This document shows positions 35,980 to 44,591 of a stretch of 57,355 bases of DNA, in pieces (the stretch's first letter is position 1; the number at the start of each line of letters is the position of its first letter). The notes beneath the pieces were generated by a model. That model had not been told where the DNA came from. It did no database searches and saw nothing but the letters and a program-made list of their open reading frames with translations. Location of the stretch: NCBI GenBank assembly GCA_027080725.1, contig JALWRC010000062.1, forward strand, positions 1 through 57,355, read 5' to 3'. The translations under genes and the position numbers were made by a program. The stretch comes from Saprospiraceae bacterium (lineage in GTDB: Bacteria > Bacteroidota > Bacteroidia > Chitinophagales > Saprospiraceae).

Positions 35980-37464
35980 ATGTCATTAATCAAAAAATTA
36001 GTTGGGGACACTGCCATTTATGGTTTGAGCTTCATCCTTGGGAGAATCCTCAATTACGTGGTGCTGGGATTTTACCTGACTTTCAGGGTTGACAGGGTAT
36101 CCTACGGCATTTACAATGAGTTTTACTTTTACGTCGCCTTTCTCCTTATCTTATTGACATTCCGCATGGAGACGACCTATTTCAGGTACTCCCCCAAGGA
36201 AGGCAAACGCGCCGTATTTTCCGTAGCCATCTGGAACATTGCCCTTTGGGTGTTGGTCTTTTGGTTGTTGGCCATGTTCTTTGCTCCGGGCATCGCTTCC
36301 TTTCTGAGTTATCCCGGAAAGGGGTATTACATACGCATTCTGGCCTCTGTCGTTTCGCTGGATGCCTTGGTCGCCGTCCCTTTTGCAAGATTGCGAATGG
36401 AAAACCGCTCCTTGCGATTTGCCTACATCAAAATACTCCAAATCCTGGTCAATGTCGGTCTCGTATTATTTTTTATTGAGGTCATGCCAAGACTGGCGGC
36501 CCGGGGATGGATAACAGCAGGATGGTTTTATCATCCTGATGACATCATTTTAGATGTCTTTTTGGCCAACTTGATTTCGAGCCTTTTCACATGGCTGATG
36601 CTTTCCGGCCAACTTCTCCAACTCCAGCTCCCGGACAAGGCCCTTTGGGTCAAAATGCTCAAGTATGCCGGCCCTTTGGTTTTGATCGGATTGGCCGGGG
36701 TGTTCAACCAATACTCCTACACCGTATTCCAGAAATACAAGTTGTTAGGAGACCTTTTGGACAACGTCTCCAACGTCGGCGTCTATTCTGCCGCTCTAAA
36801 AATAGCCATGATGCTCAGCCTTTTTACGACGGCATTCAATTATGCGGCGGAGCCCTTTTTCTTCCAACAGGCATCCCGCGCAGACCATGCCGAAATCTAT
36901 GCGGATGTCGCTCGCATCTACAGTTTGGCTGCCGGCATCATCATCCTCGCTGTCCTCCAATACATCGACCTCATCCAATACCTCGTCGGCAAGGAATTCA
37001 GGGCCGGATTGTCCATGGCACCGGTACTGCTGACCGCCTTTTATTTCCTGGGACTTTACTACAATTTTTCCATTTGGTACAAGATAAAAGACAAGACCAC
37101 GGTAGGGGCATGGATCGCCATCACCGGTACGATTATTACGTTTGCTTTGAGTTTCGTACTGCTACCCGAATACGGCCGCATTGGTTCCGCATGGGCCGCA
37201 CTGGGTTGTTATCTGACGATGGCCTTACTCGCGTGGGGCATCGGACGCAAATACTTCCCGGTCCCTTACTCGCTTTTCCAGATGCTCGCATGGTTATTGG
37301 CCACCCTTGGCATCTTTGCGCTTAGCCAATGGAGCATCCGCAGCTTTTCCCATGGGGCTCCCCTACTCTCCTTCGCCATCCGTACGGGATGGATGGGCAT
37401 TTATTTGCTCGCTATATATTTCATAGAGGGACCCTGGATCCACAGGGCTCTAAAACGGACATAA
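35980..37464 (+). CDS. Polysaccharide/lipid-linked oligosaccharide flippase (Wzx/MATE-like)
   Basis: 494 residues with 12-14 predicted membrane segments and an N-terminus 'KKLVGDTAIYGLSFILGRILNYVVLGFYLTF' typical of the polysaccharide biosynthesis (PST/Wzx) family. A C-terminal half of the MVF/MATE superfamily follows ('AALKIAMMLSLFTTAFNYAAEPFFFQQ'). It would flip an undecaprenyl- or lipid-linked glycan across the inner membrane. No sugar-transferase cluster surrounds it, so the substrate is open. It is monocistronic. Confidence 0.88.
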   Translation: MSLIKKLVGDTAIYGLSFILGRILNYVVLGFYLTFRVDRVSYGIYNEFYFYVAFLLILLTFRMETTYFRYSPKEGKRAVFSVAIWNIALWVLVFWLLAMFFAPGIASFLSYPGKGYYIRILASVVSLDALVAVPFARLRMENRSLRFAYIKILQILVNVGLVLFFIEVMPRLAARGWITAGWFYHPDDIILDVFLANLISSLFTWLMLSGQLLQLQLPDKALWVKMLKYAGPLVLIGLAGVFNQYSYTVFQKYKLLGDLLDNVSNVGVYSAALKIAMMLSLFTTAFNYAAEPFFFQQASRADHAEIYADVARIYSLAAGIIILAVLQYIDLIQYLVGKEFRAGLSMAPVLLTAFYFLGLYYNFSIWYKIKDKTTVGAWIAITGTIITFALSFVLLPEYGRIGSAWAALGCYLTMALLAWGIGRKYFPVPYSLFQMLAWLLATLGIFALSQWSIRSFSHGAPLLSFAIRTGWMGIYLLAIYFIEGPWIHRALKRT

Positions 37465-37484
37465 TGCAATGTACCCCTTACCCT

Positions 37485-37530
37485 TCACCATTTCATACCA
37501 AAGAAGAGTTAAAGGGTATGAAATGGTGGA
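37485..37530. repeat. Inverted pair of the GGTATGAAATGGTGG repeat (long hairpin)
   Basis: CACCATTTCATACC (37486-37499) and GGTATGAAATGGTG (37515-37528) are perfect reverse complements over 14 bases around a 15-base spacer. It lies 21 bases after the flippase stop. A third copy follows at 37580-37594. There is no immediate T-run, though a 3'-end processing or termination role is possible. Confidence 0.8.
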
Positions 37531-37579
37531 CAAATTGCTCCTACAGCCTGTTTTGGCTGCTGCTTTTTTTATTGTTTGC

Positions 37580-37594
37580 AGTATGAAATGGTGG
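37580..37594 (+). repeat. Copy of the GGTATGAAATGGTGG short repeat
   Basis: AGTATGAAATGGTGG, one base from consensus, directly after a T-rich run at about 37564-37575. Confidence 0.75.
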
Positions 37595-37655
37595 ACTATT
37601 CCCCCCTATTATCCTTTGGTCAGCGATAAGCCCAAACCCAGCTCACCACAAAATA

Positions 37656-37680
37656 GTCCCTGCCGGAAACCGGCAGGGAC
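37656..37680. terminator. Terminator between the flippase and persulfide dioxygenase genes
   Basis: GTCCCTGCCGG (37656-37666) and CCGGCAGGGAC (37670-37680) form a perfect 11-bp stem with a 3-base loop. Read on the minus strand it is followed by TATTTTG, so it chiefly ends the minus-strand gene. Confidence 0.8.
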
Positions 37681-37708
37681 TTATCATCTATCATGAAAAA
37701 CTTCTTTC

Positions 37709-39127
37709 TTACAGCAAAGTCGTCGGACAGACGTATTCTGTCATCGGTGCGCCGAGTTCTGCCAAATCGTTAAATCCACCGCGAACATCGGTGACATTAT
37801 TCACACCATTGGCCATAAAAATGGACGCTGCGATGAGAGAGCGATATCCGGAAGCGCAATGCAAGGTATATGCTTGATCTCTCTTGATGGCAGCAAAATT
37901 GTCATGTATCCAATCCAAAGGGAAATTTTCCACTCCCACTATGTGCTGCGACTGATACTCTGATTCTTTTCTCACATCTAAAGGAGTGGACACCTCTCCG
38001 ACTTTGAGTTGGTCTATAAATTGCTTAGCGGAGATAGAATTTACCTTATCCACTTCAAATCCATGATCTATCCAATTCTTCATTCCGCCAAACAAGTGCC
38101 CCAACACGTTATCATACCCCACTCTTGAAAAACGGGTAACGATTTCCTGCACTCTACTTTCGTCATCCGCAATAAAAATAATCTTTTGGTTGATGTCCTT
38201 AATCAATGCACCTACCCATGGAGCGAAACTTCCATCGATACCGATGTACCAGGCACCAGGTACGGTACCTTCTTCTGTAAATGCCTCTTTGCTCCTGGTA
38301 TCCACGACCAATATGTCTCTCTGTTCGGACATCTCCCTAAAAGTAGCTGCATCCAGTGGTGTGGTGCCCTTCTCCAATATTTGGTCGATGCTCGTATTGA
38401 CCGATTTATTCATACGGACATTATTCGGGAAATAGCTCGGCGGCTTCTTCAGCCCTGTAAGCACAGACTCGATAAACTCCTCCTTGGTCATATCCTGAAG
38501 GGCGTAATTGGTCTTCTTCTGGTTGCCAAGGGTATCGAATGTCTCTTTGCTCATGTTTTTACCACATGCAGAGCCTGCACCGTGATTGGGATATACGATA
38601 ATATCATCCGGCAATTTCATAAGCTTATTGCGCAAGGAGTCGTACAAGTGACCTGCGAGGTCCCGCTCAGTCAACTCGCCTTGCTTCACCGCCAAGTCCG
38701 GTCGACCCACATCCCCGATAAACAAGGCATCACCGGTAAATACATAGGGAGTATTTCCCTCTTCGTCGATTAACAAATAGGAGGAGGACTCCATCGTATG
38801 ACCAGGAGTATGTAGCAATCGCAGCTTAATATTACCAATAGGAAACTCTTCTCCATCCTTACCTTCATGAAAATCATATTCGGCTTTTGCATTGGGACCA
38901 AACACAATCTGAGCTCCGGTTTTCTTTGCTAAATCTACCTGGCCGGATACAAAGTCCGCATGGAAATGCGTCAGAAAAATCCATTTTATCTTGGCATTAT
39001 CCGCCTCTGCCATCTTTACATAAGGTGCCGTCTCTCTTAATGGATCGATAACCGCTGCCTCTCCATTGTCCGAGATGTAATACGCCATCTCTGCAAGACA
39101 GCCGGTAAATATTTGTTCTACTTTCAT
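37709..39127 (-). CDS. Persulfide dioxygenase-like metallo-beta-lactamase fused to two rhodanese domains
   Basis: 472 residues from the ATG at 39127 (MKVEQIFTGCLAEMAYYISD); the longer frame to 39262 crosses the promoter and is not conserved in type. The N-terminal metallo-hydrolase has 'LTHFHADFVSGQ', 'LLHTPGHTMESSSYLL' and 'GDALFIGDVGRPDL', as in ETHE1/Blh persulfide dioxygenases. The first rhodanese domain ('VVDTRSKEAF') lacks a catalytic Cys (IADDESR). The second has it ('YTLHCASGYRSLIAAS'). It likely oxidises glutathione- or protein-bound persulfide to sulfite. The YeeE/YedE pair at 23.9 kb fits the same sulfur theme. Confidence 0.93.
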   Translation of the reverse strand: MKVEQIFTGCLAEMAYYISDNGEAAVIDPLRETAPYVKMAEADNAKIKWIFLTHFHADFVSGQVDLAKKTGAQIVFGPNAKAEYDFHEGKDGEEFPIGNIKLRLLHTPGHTMESSSYLLIDEEGNTPYVFTGDALFIGDVGRPDLAVKQGELTERDLAGHLYDSLRNKLMKLPDDIIVYPNHGAGSACGKNMSKETFDTLGNQKKTNYALQDMTKEEFIESVLTGLKKPPSYFPNNVRMNKSVNTSIDQILEKGTTPLDAATFREMSEQRDILVVDTRSKEAFTEEGTVPGAWYIGIDGSFAPWVGALIKDINQKIIFIADDESRVQEIVTRFSRVGYDNVLGHLFGGMKNWIDHGFEVDKVNSISAKQFIDQLKVGEVSTPLDVRKESEYQSQHIVGVENFPLDWIHDNFAAIKRDQAYTLHCASGYRSLIAASIFMANGVNNVTDVRGGFNDLAELGAPMTEYVCPTTLL

Positions 39128-39173
39128 ATCAGATTTTTTATGTTTTACAATAATTAAATTACTTGAACGATGA

Positions 39174-39181
39174 CAAAAATA
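39174..39181 (-). promoter_or_regulatory. -7 box of the persulfide dioxygenase gene
   Basis: TATTTTTG on the minus strand, with the predicted start near 39168 and a leader of about 40 bases. It places the start codon at 39127 rather than 39262. Confidence 0.65.
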
Positions 39182-39202
39182 ACACTTTACTTTAACAAAG
39201 AA

Positions 39203-39218
39203 GGTGACTTTGGTCACA
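39203..39218. promoter_or_regulatory. Crp-like palindrome upstream of the persulfide dioxygenase promoter
   Basis: On the minus strand this reads TGTGA-CCAAAG-TCACC, nine of ten arm positions of the Crp consensus TGTGA-N6-TCACA. Its centre lies about 42 bases before the predicted transcript start, the usual place for a class II activator. Confidence 0.5.
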
Positions 39219-39343
39219 ATCATTTGAAAGACGTGATTTACCCATATTATCATGCATGTCATTCAAAATTATCAAACATTAATTCTGTGAGATATCAGCT
39301 CATCCTTATTTTTCAATACTATTATCGGTAAGCCCGGAATTGG

Positions 39344-40228
39344 TCAGGCGTCTTTTCTCCAGCCATACCACAGTTGTCCCCAAAAACGTTTGGGGAACTG
39401 CCCGATGTTTGGGAAGCCCAATCGAATCTTACCACTATCTTCCGGAACATAATTTGTCCCGAAAAGATAATCCCAAATCGAAAGGGTGATGCCGTAGTTC
39501 ATTCCGTTTGGCCGGTCTTCCGGCAACTCAAAAGCGTGATGGTAGAGATGCATCACCGGATTATTGAGAATGTATCGCAAGGGGCCGTACGTGAGCTTGA
39601 TATTGGCGTGATTGAGGTGTCCAATAGCGATATTGAAGTAATAGACGAGGTACGCGTGTTCCGGCTGAAAGTTGCCTATCAAAAGAACGGCGAGATACTT
39701 TACAGGTGTATAAAACACATTTTCCATCCAGTGGTAGCGCAAATGCGCCGCAAAGCCCATCTCTTCGACAGAGTGATGGACTTTATGAAATCGCCATAAA
39801 AACGGATACCGGTGAAGGGCCACATGCACCAACCATTGGACAAAATCCGTCAAAACGAAAAAAACGACAATCTGTATCCATTCCGGAAACCGGCGCATAT
39901 CCACAAGAGCCAACTTGTGCAAATCCCCTCCTACCAGATCCTTAAACAGTTCGGCAGTCACATTGGACGCCGCCATAAAGATAATGAGTTTAAAGATATA
40001 AAAATTGAAAAACATATAAAAGGCATCCAACCAAAAGTCCTTGCGGATAACAGCCTGGTCCTTGCGCCAGGGAAATTTAATCTCCAGTATCCACACTACG
40101 AGAGATAATACCACCAACCACCAGAAGTAGTTGACATACCATGGATGCACCTGAAAGGTAATTTCATGCCAGGTATAGCTAGCAAAATCTTTGAATGATT
40201 GAAGAAACAATTCAAGATATCGATTCAT
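39344..40228 (-). CDS. Sterol desaturase / fatty acid hydroxylase superfamily membrane protein
   Basis: 294 residues from the ATG at 40228 (MNRYLELFLQSFKDFASYTW). An upstream start at 40273 precedes the TACTTTTG box and is unusable. About four membrane segments carry the His clusters of di-iron membrane hydroxylases: 'HVALHR', 'FHKVHHSVEEMGFAAHLRYHW', 'GHLNHAN' and 'MHLYHHAFE'. It is expected to hydroxylate or desaturate a lipid; the substrate is not decidable from sequence. It is monocistronic. Confidence 0.9.
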   Translation of the reverse strand: MNRYLELFLQSFKDFASYTWHEITFQVHPWYVNYFWWLVVLSLVVWILEIKFPWRKDQAVIRKDFWLDAFYMFFNFYIFKLIIFMAASNVTAELFKDLVGGDLHKLALVDMRRFPEWIQIVVFFVLTDFVQWLVHVALHRYPFLWRFHKVHHSVEEMGFAAHLRYHWMENVFYTPVKYLAVLLIGNFQPEHAYLVYYFNIAIGHLNHANIKLTYGPLRYILNNPVMHLYHHAFELPEDRPNGMNYGITLSIWDYLFGTNYVPEDSGKIRLGFPNIGQFPKRFWGQLWYGWRKDA

Positions 40229-40254
40229 CTTTGTACGATTTGATAATTTAAGCA

Positions 40255-40262
40255 CAAAAGTA
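40255..40262 (-). promoter_or_regulatory. -7 box of the sterol-desaturase-like gene
   Basis: TACTTTTG on the minus strand, 27 bases before the ATG at 40228. It fixes that start. Confidence 0.7.
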
Positions 40263-40342
40263 AAAGATGACACGCCAAAACCATGCGATCCAAGTTACAA
40301 AACAGCTATAAGGTCTCCTTGCAGACGTCGAGAATTATCTAA

Positions 40343-42271
40343 CTATTGCTGCTCTGCCAATATTTTAAAGAAGGCTGCAAACTCAGGAATCGTCATAGAT
40401 CCCTTGTCCCCGTCCCCTTGAATACGAACCGATACCGTCTGGTCTGCCTCTTCCTTATCGCCACATATGAGCAGTAGGGGGATCTTCTTGAGTTCGTTGT
40501 CTCGTATCTTACGCCCTATAGACTCAGACCTGGCATCGACGGTTCCCCGGATATCATACTCTGATAGACGCAACTTTACGCGATTACAATACTCTATGTG
40601 CCGGTCACTCACCGGAAGTAAGACATACTGTTCAGGGGTCAACCACAAGGGGAACTTTCCCGCTGTGTGCTCGATCAATATGCTCATAAACCGCTCCAAA
40701 GAACCAAAAGGAGCTCTGTGAATCATCACCGGGCGGTGCGGTTTGTTATCCGCACCGATGTATTCCAGATCAAATCTCTCCGGGAGGTTATAATCGACCT
40801 GGATGGTCCCCAACTGCCATTGTCGGCCTATCGCATCCTTAATCATAAAATCCAATTTGGGACCGTAAAAAGCGGCTTCTCCCTCCACCTGGATAGCATT
40901 GAGATTATACTCGGCTACTGCGTCAATAATGGCTTGTTCTGCTGTCTGCCAGTTCTCGTCCGAACCCAGATATTTCTCCGGTTTGTTGGGGTCACGCAAA
41001 GAAATCTGAGCCGTAAAATCGTCAAATCCCATCTTTTTCAAGACGAAAGTGGTAAGGTCCAATACATTGAGGAACTCCTCTTTCACTTGCTCCGGTGTAC
41101 AGAAAATATGCGCATCATCTTGAGTGAAAGAGCGAACTCTGGTGAGTCCGTGCAGCTCTCCACTCTGTTCATAGCGATAGACCGTACCATACTCCGCTAT
41201 CCGCAGCGGAAGTTCCCTGTAGGAATGCATCTTGTTGGCATAGATTTCACAGTGATGCGGACAGTTCATCGGTTTGAGCAAATACTCTTCCCCTTCATGC
41301 GGAGTGGTGATGGGCCGGAAACTGTCTTCCCCGTACTTATCCCAGTGTCCGGAGGTTACGTAAAGGTCCTTCTTGCCAATATGAGGAGTGACGACAAGAT
41401 GGTAACCTCGTTTTTCTTGTTCTTTCTGTAAAAATTTCATCAACCGGTCCCGGACAGCGTTGCCCCGTGGTAGCCAAATCGGCAATCCGGCACCCACGCG
41501 ATCCGAAAACATAAAGAGCCCTAACTCCTTGCCGAGCTTGCGGTGGTCCCGTCTTTTTGCTTCTTCTAAACGGTGTAGGTATTCCTTGAGTTCTTTTTGT
41601 TTAGGGAAAGTGATACCGTATATCCGGGTAAGTTGCTTTCTATTTTCATCTCCACGCCAATAGGCCCCGGCGACTTTTGTCAATTTGACCGCCTTTATCT
41701 TCCCCGTGTCCGGAAGATGTGGTCCCCGGCATAAATCGGTAAATCCCCCTTGGGAATAAAAGGTAATCTCCCCATCTTGGAGATCCTCCAACAACTCCAA
41801 CTTATATTCATCCCCCTTTTCCTCGAAGTAAGCTATGGCCTCCGCTTTGGGCACTTCTTTACGCTCATAAACTGACTTTTGTCGAGCCAACTCTTGCATT
41901 TTTGCTTCGATAGCGGGCAGGTCATGAACCGACACAGAGTGTTCCCCCAAATCGACATCATAGTAAAATCCCTCTTCAATCGCCGGACCAATCCCAAACT
42001 TCACCCCGGGATACAAGGCCTCCAAAGCCTCTGCCAAAAGATGAGCTGAGGAATGCCAAAAGGCGTATCGTCCACCCGCATCCCGCCAGGTCAATAATTG
42101 TATCTGCACATCCTCTGTGATAGGGCGATTGGCGTCCCATATTTCATCATTCACCCGGGCGGCCAAAACATTCCGGGCGAGTCCTTCACTGATCGAATTG
42201 GCAATATCCATCGCTGAAGTTCCTTTGGGATACTCCGCAACTCTTCCGTCCGGAAAGCTAACTTTAATCAT
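40343..42271 (-). CDS. thrS: Threonyl-tRNA synthetase
   Basis: 642 residues, with an N-terminal TGS domain ('[26 protein letters not shown]'), the editing domain with '[17 protein letters not shown]' and '[16 protein letters not shown]', the class II core ('[28 protein letters not shown]', '[16 protein letters not shown]', '[20 protein letters not shown]') and an anticodon domain. It charges tRNA-Thr. A TATCTTTG box at 42585-42592 predicts a leader of about 300 nt, unusually long for this window, and a hint of leader-based control. Confidence 0.97.
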   Translation of the reverse strand: MIKVSFPDGRVAEYPKGTSAMDIANSISEGLARNVLAARVNDEIWDANRPITEDVQIQLLTWRDAGGRYAFWHSSAHLLAEALEALYPGVKFGIGPAIEEGFYYDVDLGEHSVSVHDLPAIEAKMQELARQKSVYERKEVPKAEAIAYFEEKGDEYKLELLEDLQDGEITFYSQGGFTDLCRGPHLPDTGKIKAVKLTKVAGAYWRGDENRKQLTRIYGITFPKQKELKEYLHRLEEAKRRDHRKLGKELGLFMFSDRVGAGLPIWLPRGNAVRDRLMKFLQKEQEKRGYHLVVTPHIGKKDLYVTSGHWDKYGEDSFRPITTPHEGEEYLLKPMNCPHHCEIYANKMHSYRELPLRIAEYGTVYRYEQSGELHGLTRVRSFTQDDAHIFCTPEQVKEEFLNVLDLTTFVLKKMGFDDFTAQISLRDPNKPEKYLGSDENWQTAEQAIIDAVAEYNLNAIQVEGEAAFYGPKLDFMIKDAIGRQWQLGTIQVDYNLPERFDLEYIGADNKPHRPVMIHRAPFGSLERFMSILIEHTAGKFPLWLTPEQYVLLPVSDRHIEYCNRVKLRLSEYDIRGTVDARSESIGRKIRDNELKKIPLLLICGDKEEADQTVSVRIQGDGDKGSMTIPEFAAFFKILAEQQ

Positions 42272-42584
42272 ATTCTCTCATTTATATCATTCTCCGTTAT
42301 CATATTAACCACGGCTTCCTTTCAAAAGTCCACCTTGATGACGGATATAAAAACTTACTGTTATTTCAATAATATGACGGATAGTAATGCTAACACCTCC
42401 ATTAACTCCCCCCTAATGATGTGCCAATCCTCCAACTACGCCCGGATTGACCAAAAAGCTCTTCAGTCTGAGTCCGGCATCGAAAGCACTACACCATACA
42501 CACCATCTGACAAGAACATTCTAGAAAGGATGGTCATTGCTTTACAACTAACCAAGTCAATTCATTGACTTTCAAATCGGGGGG
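42272..42584 (-). promoter_or_regulatory. Long thrS leader
   Basis: About 305 bases lie between the predicted start (near 42578) and the thrS ATG. I could not identify a classic T-box (no TGGNACC-like antiterminator word). A 77-codon plus-strand ORF across it has no protein-like features. The leader may carry a ThrRS-binding operator, but I see no obvious tRNA mimic. Confidence 0.35.
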
Positions 42585-42592
42585 CAAAGATA
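42585..42592 (-). promoter_or_regulatory. -7 box of thrS
   Basis: TATCTTTG on the minus strand, followed by a run of C. It is the only exact TAnnTTTG in the thrS upstream region and points to a long leader. Confidence 0.55.
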
Positions 42593-42751
42593 CGCAATCT
42601 TTCTTGTCTGCTAATAAGAATTGCTTTCAACATTCTCAGAGCATCCGGGAATGGATGCGTCTCCGGAAGAAATTCCTCTGCACTGCACTTGATAAACACC
42701 ATACTATTCAGCAAAAGTGAGAAAATTCATCTCCAATGAAAGGAAAAGAAG

Positions 42752-42759
42752 TACTTTTG
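42752..42759 (+). promoter_or_regulatory. -7 box of the mlaE-mlaF operon
   Basis: TACTTTTG followed by GCGGC. The predicted transcript start falls at about 42765, on the first bases of the conserved GAAACCGA of the leader RNA. Confidence 0.7.
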
Positions 42760-42763
42760 CGGC

Positions 42764-42889
42764 GAAACCGATATGATTGTAAGAATCATTCAACGCTCAA
42801 AGTCCGTCCGGGCTTGGTGAGAGGAATGATTGTCTTAACCATCAACGGTTCCATCTGACCATTACAAGACAATAGAAAGCAAACAGATG
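42764..42889 (+). ncRNA. Conserved structured leader element, mlaE copy (candidate cis-regulatory RNA)
   Basis: This is the same element as at 21508-21612. Pairings: P1, AATCATTC 42784-42791 with GAATGATT 42824-42831; an added arm inside P1, CTCA-AAGTCC (42796-42805) with GGGCTT (42810-42815) and TGAG (42818-42821); P2, AACC 42837-42840 with GGTT 42847-42850; P3, ATTGTCTT 42829-42836 with AAGACAAT 42866-42873; P4, CATCTG 42852-42857 with CAGATG 42884-42889. P3 and P4 form a pseudoknot. AATCAT of P1 can instead pair with ATGATT at 42773-42778, giving an alternative fold. Against the queA copy, base pairs change compatibly (C-G to A-U, C-G to U-G). Confidence 0.7.
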
Positions 42890-42891
42890 CA

Positions 42892-43647
42892 ATGATTGGC
42901 AAACTCATATATGGCTTATTTTTCCAGTTGGGACAGTGGGTCTTATGGATGAACCATGCGTTTAGCCGGCCGGAAAAGCTCAAGGTTTACTGGCGGGAGA
43001 CCGTAAGGCAAATGAACGATTTGGGGGTCGGGTCTTTACCTGTCGTCATTATCATTTCAGTTTTTTTCGGAGCGGTAACCACCGTCCAATTCTACTATCA
43101 AATCTCCGGCACTTTCGTACCCAATTATTATATCGGTTACATTGTCCGGGACATGACCATCATCGAGTTGGCCCCCACCTTCACCTGTATGCTTCTGGCC
43201 GGAAAGGTGGGCTCAAACATCGCCACCGAAATCGGGGGAATGCGCCAGAAGGAGATTATTGATGCCATGGAGGTCATGGGCGTCAATACCGCGGCATTCT
43301 TAGTATTACCCAGACTGGTAGCAGCGGTCTTTATGATTCCACTGCTCGTCATTTTGGCTGCAGCAATTAGTATATTAGGTGGATATTTTGCGAGTGTCTG
43401 GGGCCACCTATTCACTTCCAGCGAATTCTTGCAAGGGCTGCATTCGTTCTTTATCCCATACAATGTCTACATCATGCTGGTCAAAGCAGTCACATTTGCC
43501 TTCTTGCTCACGACCATCTCCGCCTATCAAGGATATTTTGTCAAAAGCGGCAGTATCGAACTCGGCCGCGCCAGCACCAATGCCGTCGTCCTCAGCGACG
43601 TCGCGATATTAGTCGCAGATTATATCATCGCTATATTAATGACCTAA
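42892..43647 (+). CDS. mlaE: MlaE/YrbE-type ABC transporter permease
   Basis: 251 residues with five or six membrane segments and the MlaE signature ('VVIIISVFFGAVTTVQ', 'ELAPTFTCMLLAGKVGSNIATEIGGMRQKEIIDAMEVMGVN'). With MlaF it forms the inner-membrane part of a phospholipid/hydrophobic-compound transporter. The ATG at 42892 overlaps the TGA of a two-codon ORF (ATG CAA TGA, 42887-42895) whose ATG is part of leader helix P4, so re-initiation could couple translation to leader folding. No MCE-domain (MlaD) gene follows in this window. Confidence 0.93.
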   Translation: MIGKLIYGLFFQLGQWVLWMNHAFSRPEKLKVYWRETVRQMNDLGVGSLPVVIIISVFFGAVTTVQFYYQISGTFVPNYYIGYIVRDMTIIELAPTFTCMLLAGKVGSNIATEIGGMRQKEIIDAMEVMGVNTAAFLVLPRLVAAVFMIPLLVILAAAISILGGYFASVWGHLFTSSEFLQGLHSFFIPYNVYIMLVKAVTFAFLLTTISAYQGYFVKSGSIELGRASTNAVVLSDVAILVADYIIAILMT

Positions 43648-43658
43648 CCCCAAGACCG

Positions 43659-44420
43659 ATGATAAGAGCAGTTGACATCAAAAAATCATTCGGGGACAAG
43701 GAAGTCCTAAGAGGTATTTCCAGTGAATTTTACAAGGGGAAAACCAACCTAATTATCGGTCGAAGCGGGGCGGGAAAAACCGTTTTGTTGAAAATCCTCG
43801 TAGGCTTATTTCGCCCCGACGAGGGTGCTGTTTGGTATGAAAACCAATGCTTCTTTGACCTCTCAAAAAAAGAGACACAACAACTTCGAATGAAAATCGG
43901 CATGCTCTTCCAGGGAGGCGCGTTGTTTGACTCCTGGAATGTCGAAGAAAATATCCGATTCCCGCTCGATATGTACACCAATCTTACTTTAGGAGAGAAG
44001 AAAAAACGCGTAGCGGAAGTATTGGAAAAGGTCGAACTTTCGGGCGTAGAACCCAAGTACCCCTCCGAACTCAGCGGTGGCATGCAAAAACGGGTGGGAA
44101 TCGCAAGGGCCATCGTCCTCAACCCCCAATACCTCTTTTGTGATGAGCCCAATAGTGGACTGGACCCCAAAACCGCCATTGTCATCGACAAACTCATTCA
44201 GGATATCACCCGGCATTACAATATCACCACCGTTATTAATACCCACGACATGAACTCTGTCATGGAGATAGGAGACAACATCCTACTCCTGAAGGATGGT
44301 CTTGTCGCCTGGCAAGGCAATAAAGAGCAAATCATCACCAGTAATGACGATACGATTCTCGAATTTATTTTCGCTTCCCCGTTCCTAAAACGCTTGAGGA
44401 AAAAAGCGCTCGGATTGTAG
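43659..44420 (+). CDS. mlaF: MlaF/YrbF-type ABC transporter ATPase
   Basis: 253 residues with Walker A 'IIGRSGAGKTVLLKILVG', signature 'LSGGMQKRVGIARAIVLNPQYLFCDEPNSGLDP' and switch His 'VINTHDMNSVMEIGD'. The GGMxKR form of the signature is typical of the MlaF group. It starts 11 bases after mlaE, forming an operon. It powers lipid movement at the inner membrane. Confidence 0.94.
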   Translation: MIRAVDIKKSFGDKEVLRGISSEFYKGKTNLIIGRSGAGKTVLLKILVGLFRPDEGAVWYENQCFFDLSKKETQQLRMKIGMLFQGGALFDSWNVEENIRFPLDMYTNLTLGEKKKRVAEVLEKVELSGVEPKYPSELSGGMQKRVGIARAIVLNPQYLFCDEPNSGLDPKTAIVIDKLIQDITRHYNITTVINTHDMNSVMEIGDNILLLKDGLVAWQGNKEQIITSNDDTILEFIFASPFLKRLRKKALGL

Positions 44421-44591
44421 CCTACCTCCATTAGCCCCCGTTAACTGTTTGTTTTACAAACTGCACTACTACGCCTGGTACGCCTTGGCGCCACAGGTTT
44501 TAAGTAGCATAGCCTGTGCCATCATAGCGTTACAGGAAGAGATAGTACACCCGCTTAATCCCGAATCCCGTCTAACAACCTCATCCCCTAA

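Noticed and set aside
37485-37530. Calling the 14-bp hairpin after the flippase gene a terminator
   Set aside because: No T-run follows either arm, and single copies of the arm occur elsewhere without a partner, so a repeat family is the better description.
42335-42568. 77-codon plus-strand ORF between thrS and mlaE
   Set aside because: It is antisense to the predicted thrS leader, has no recognisable domain, promoter or conserved composition, and looks like chance.
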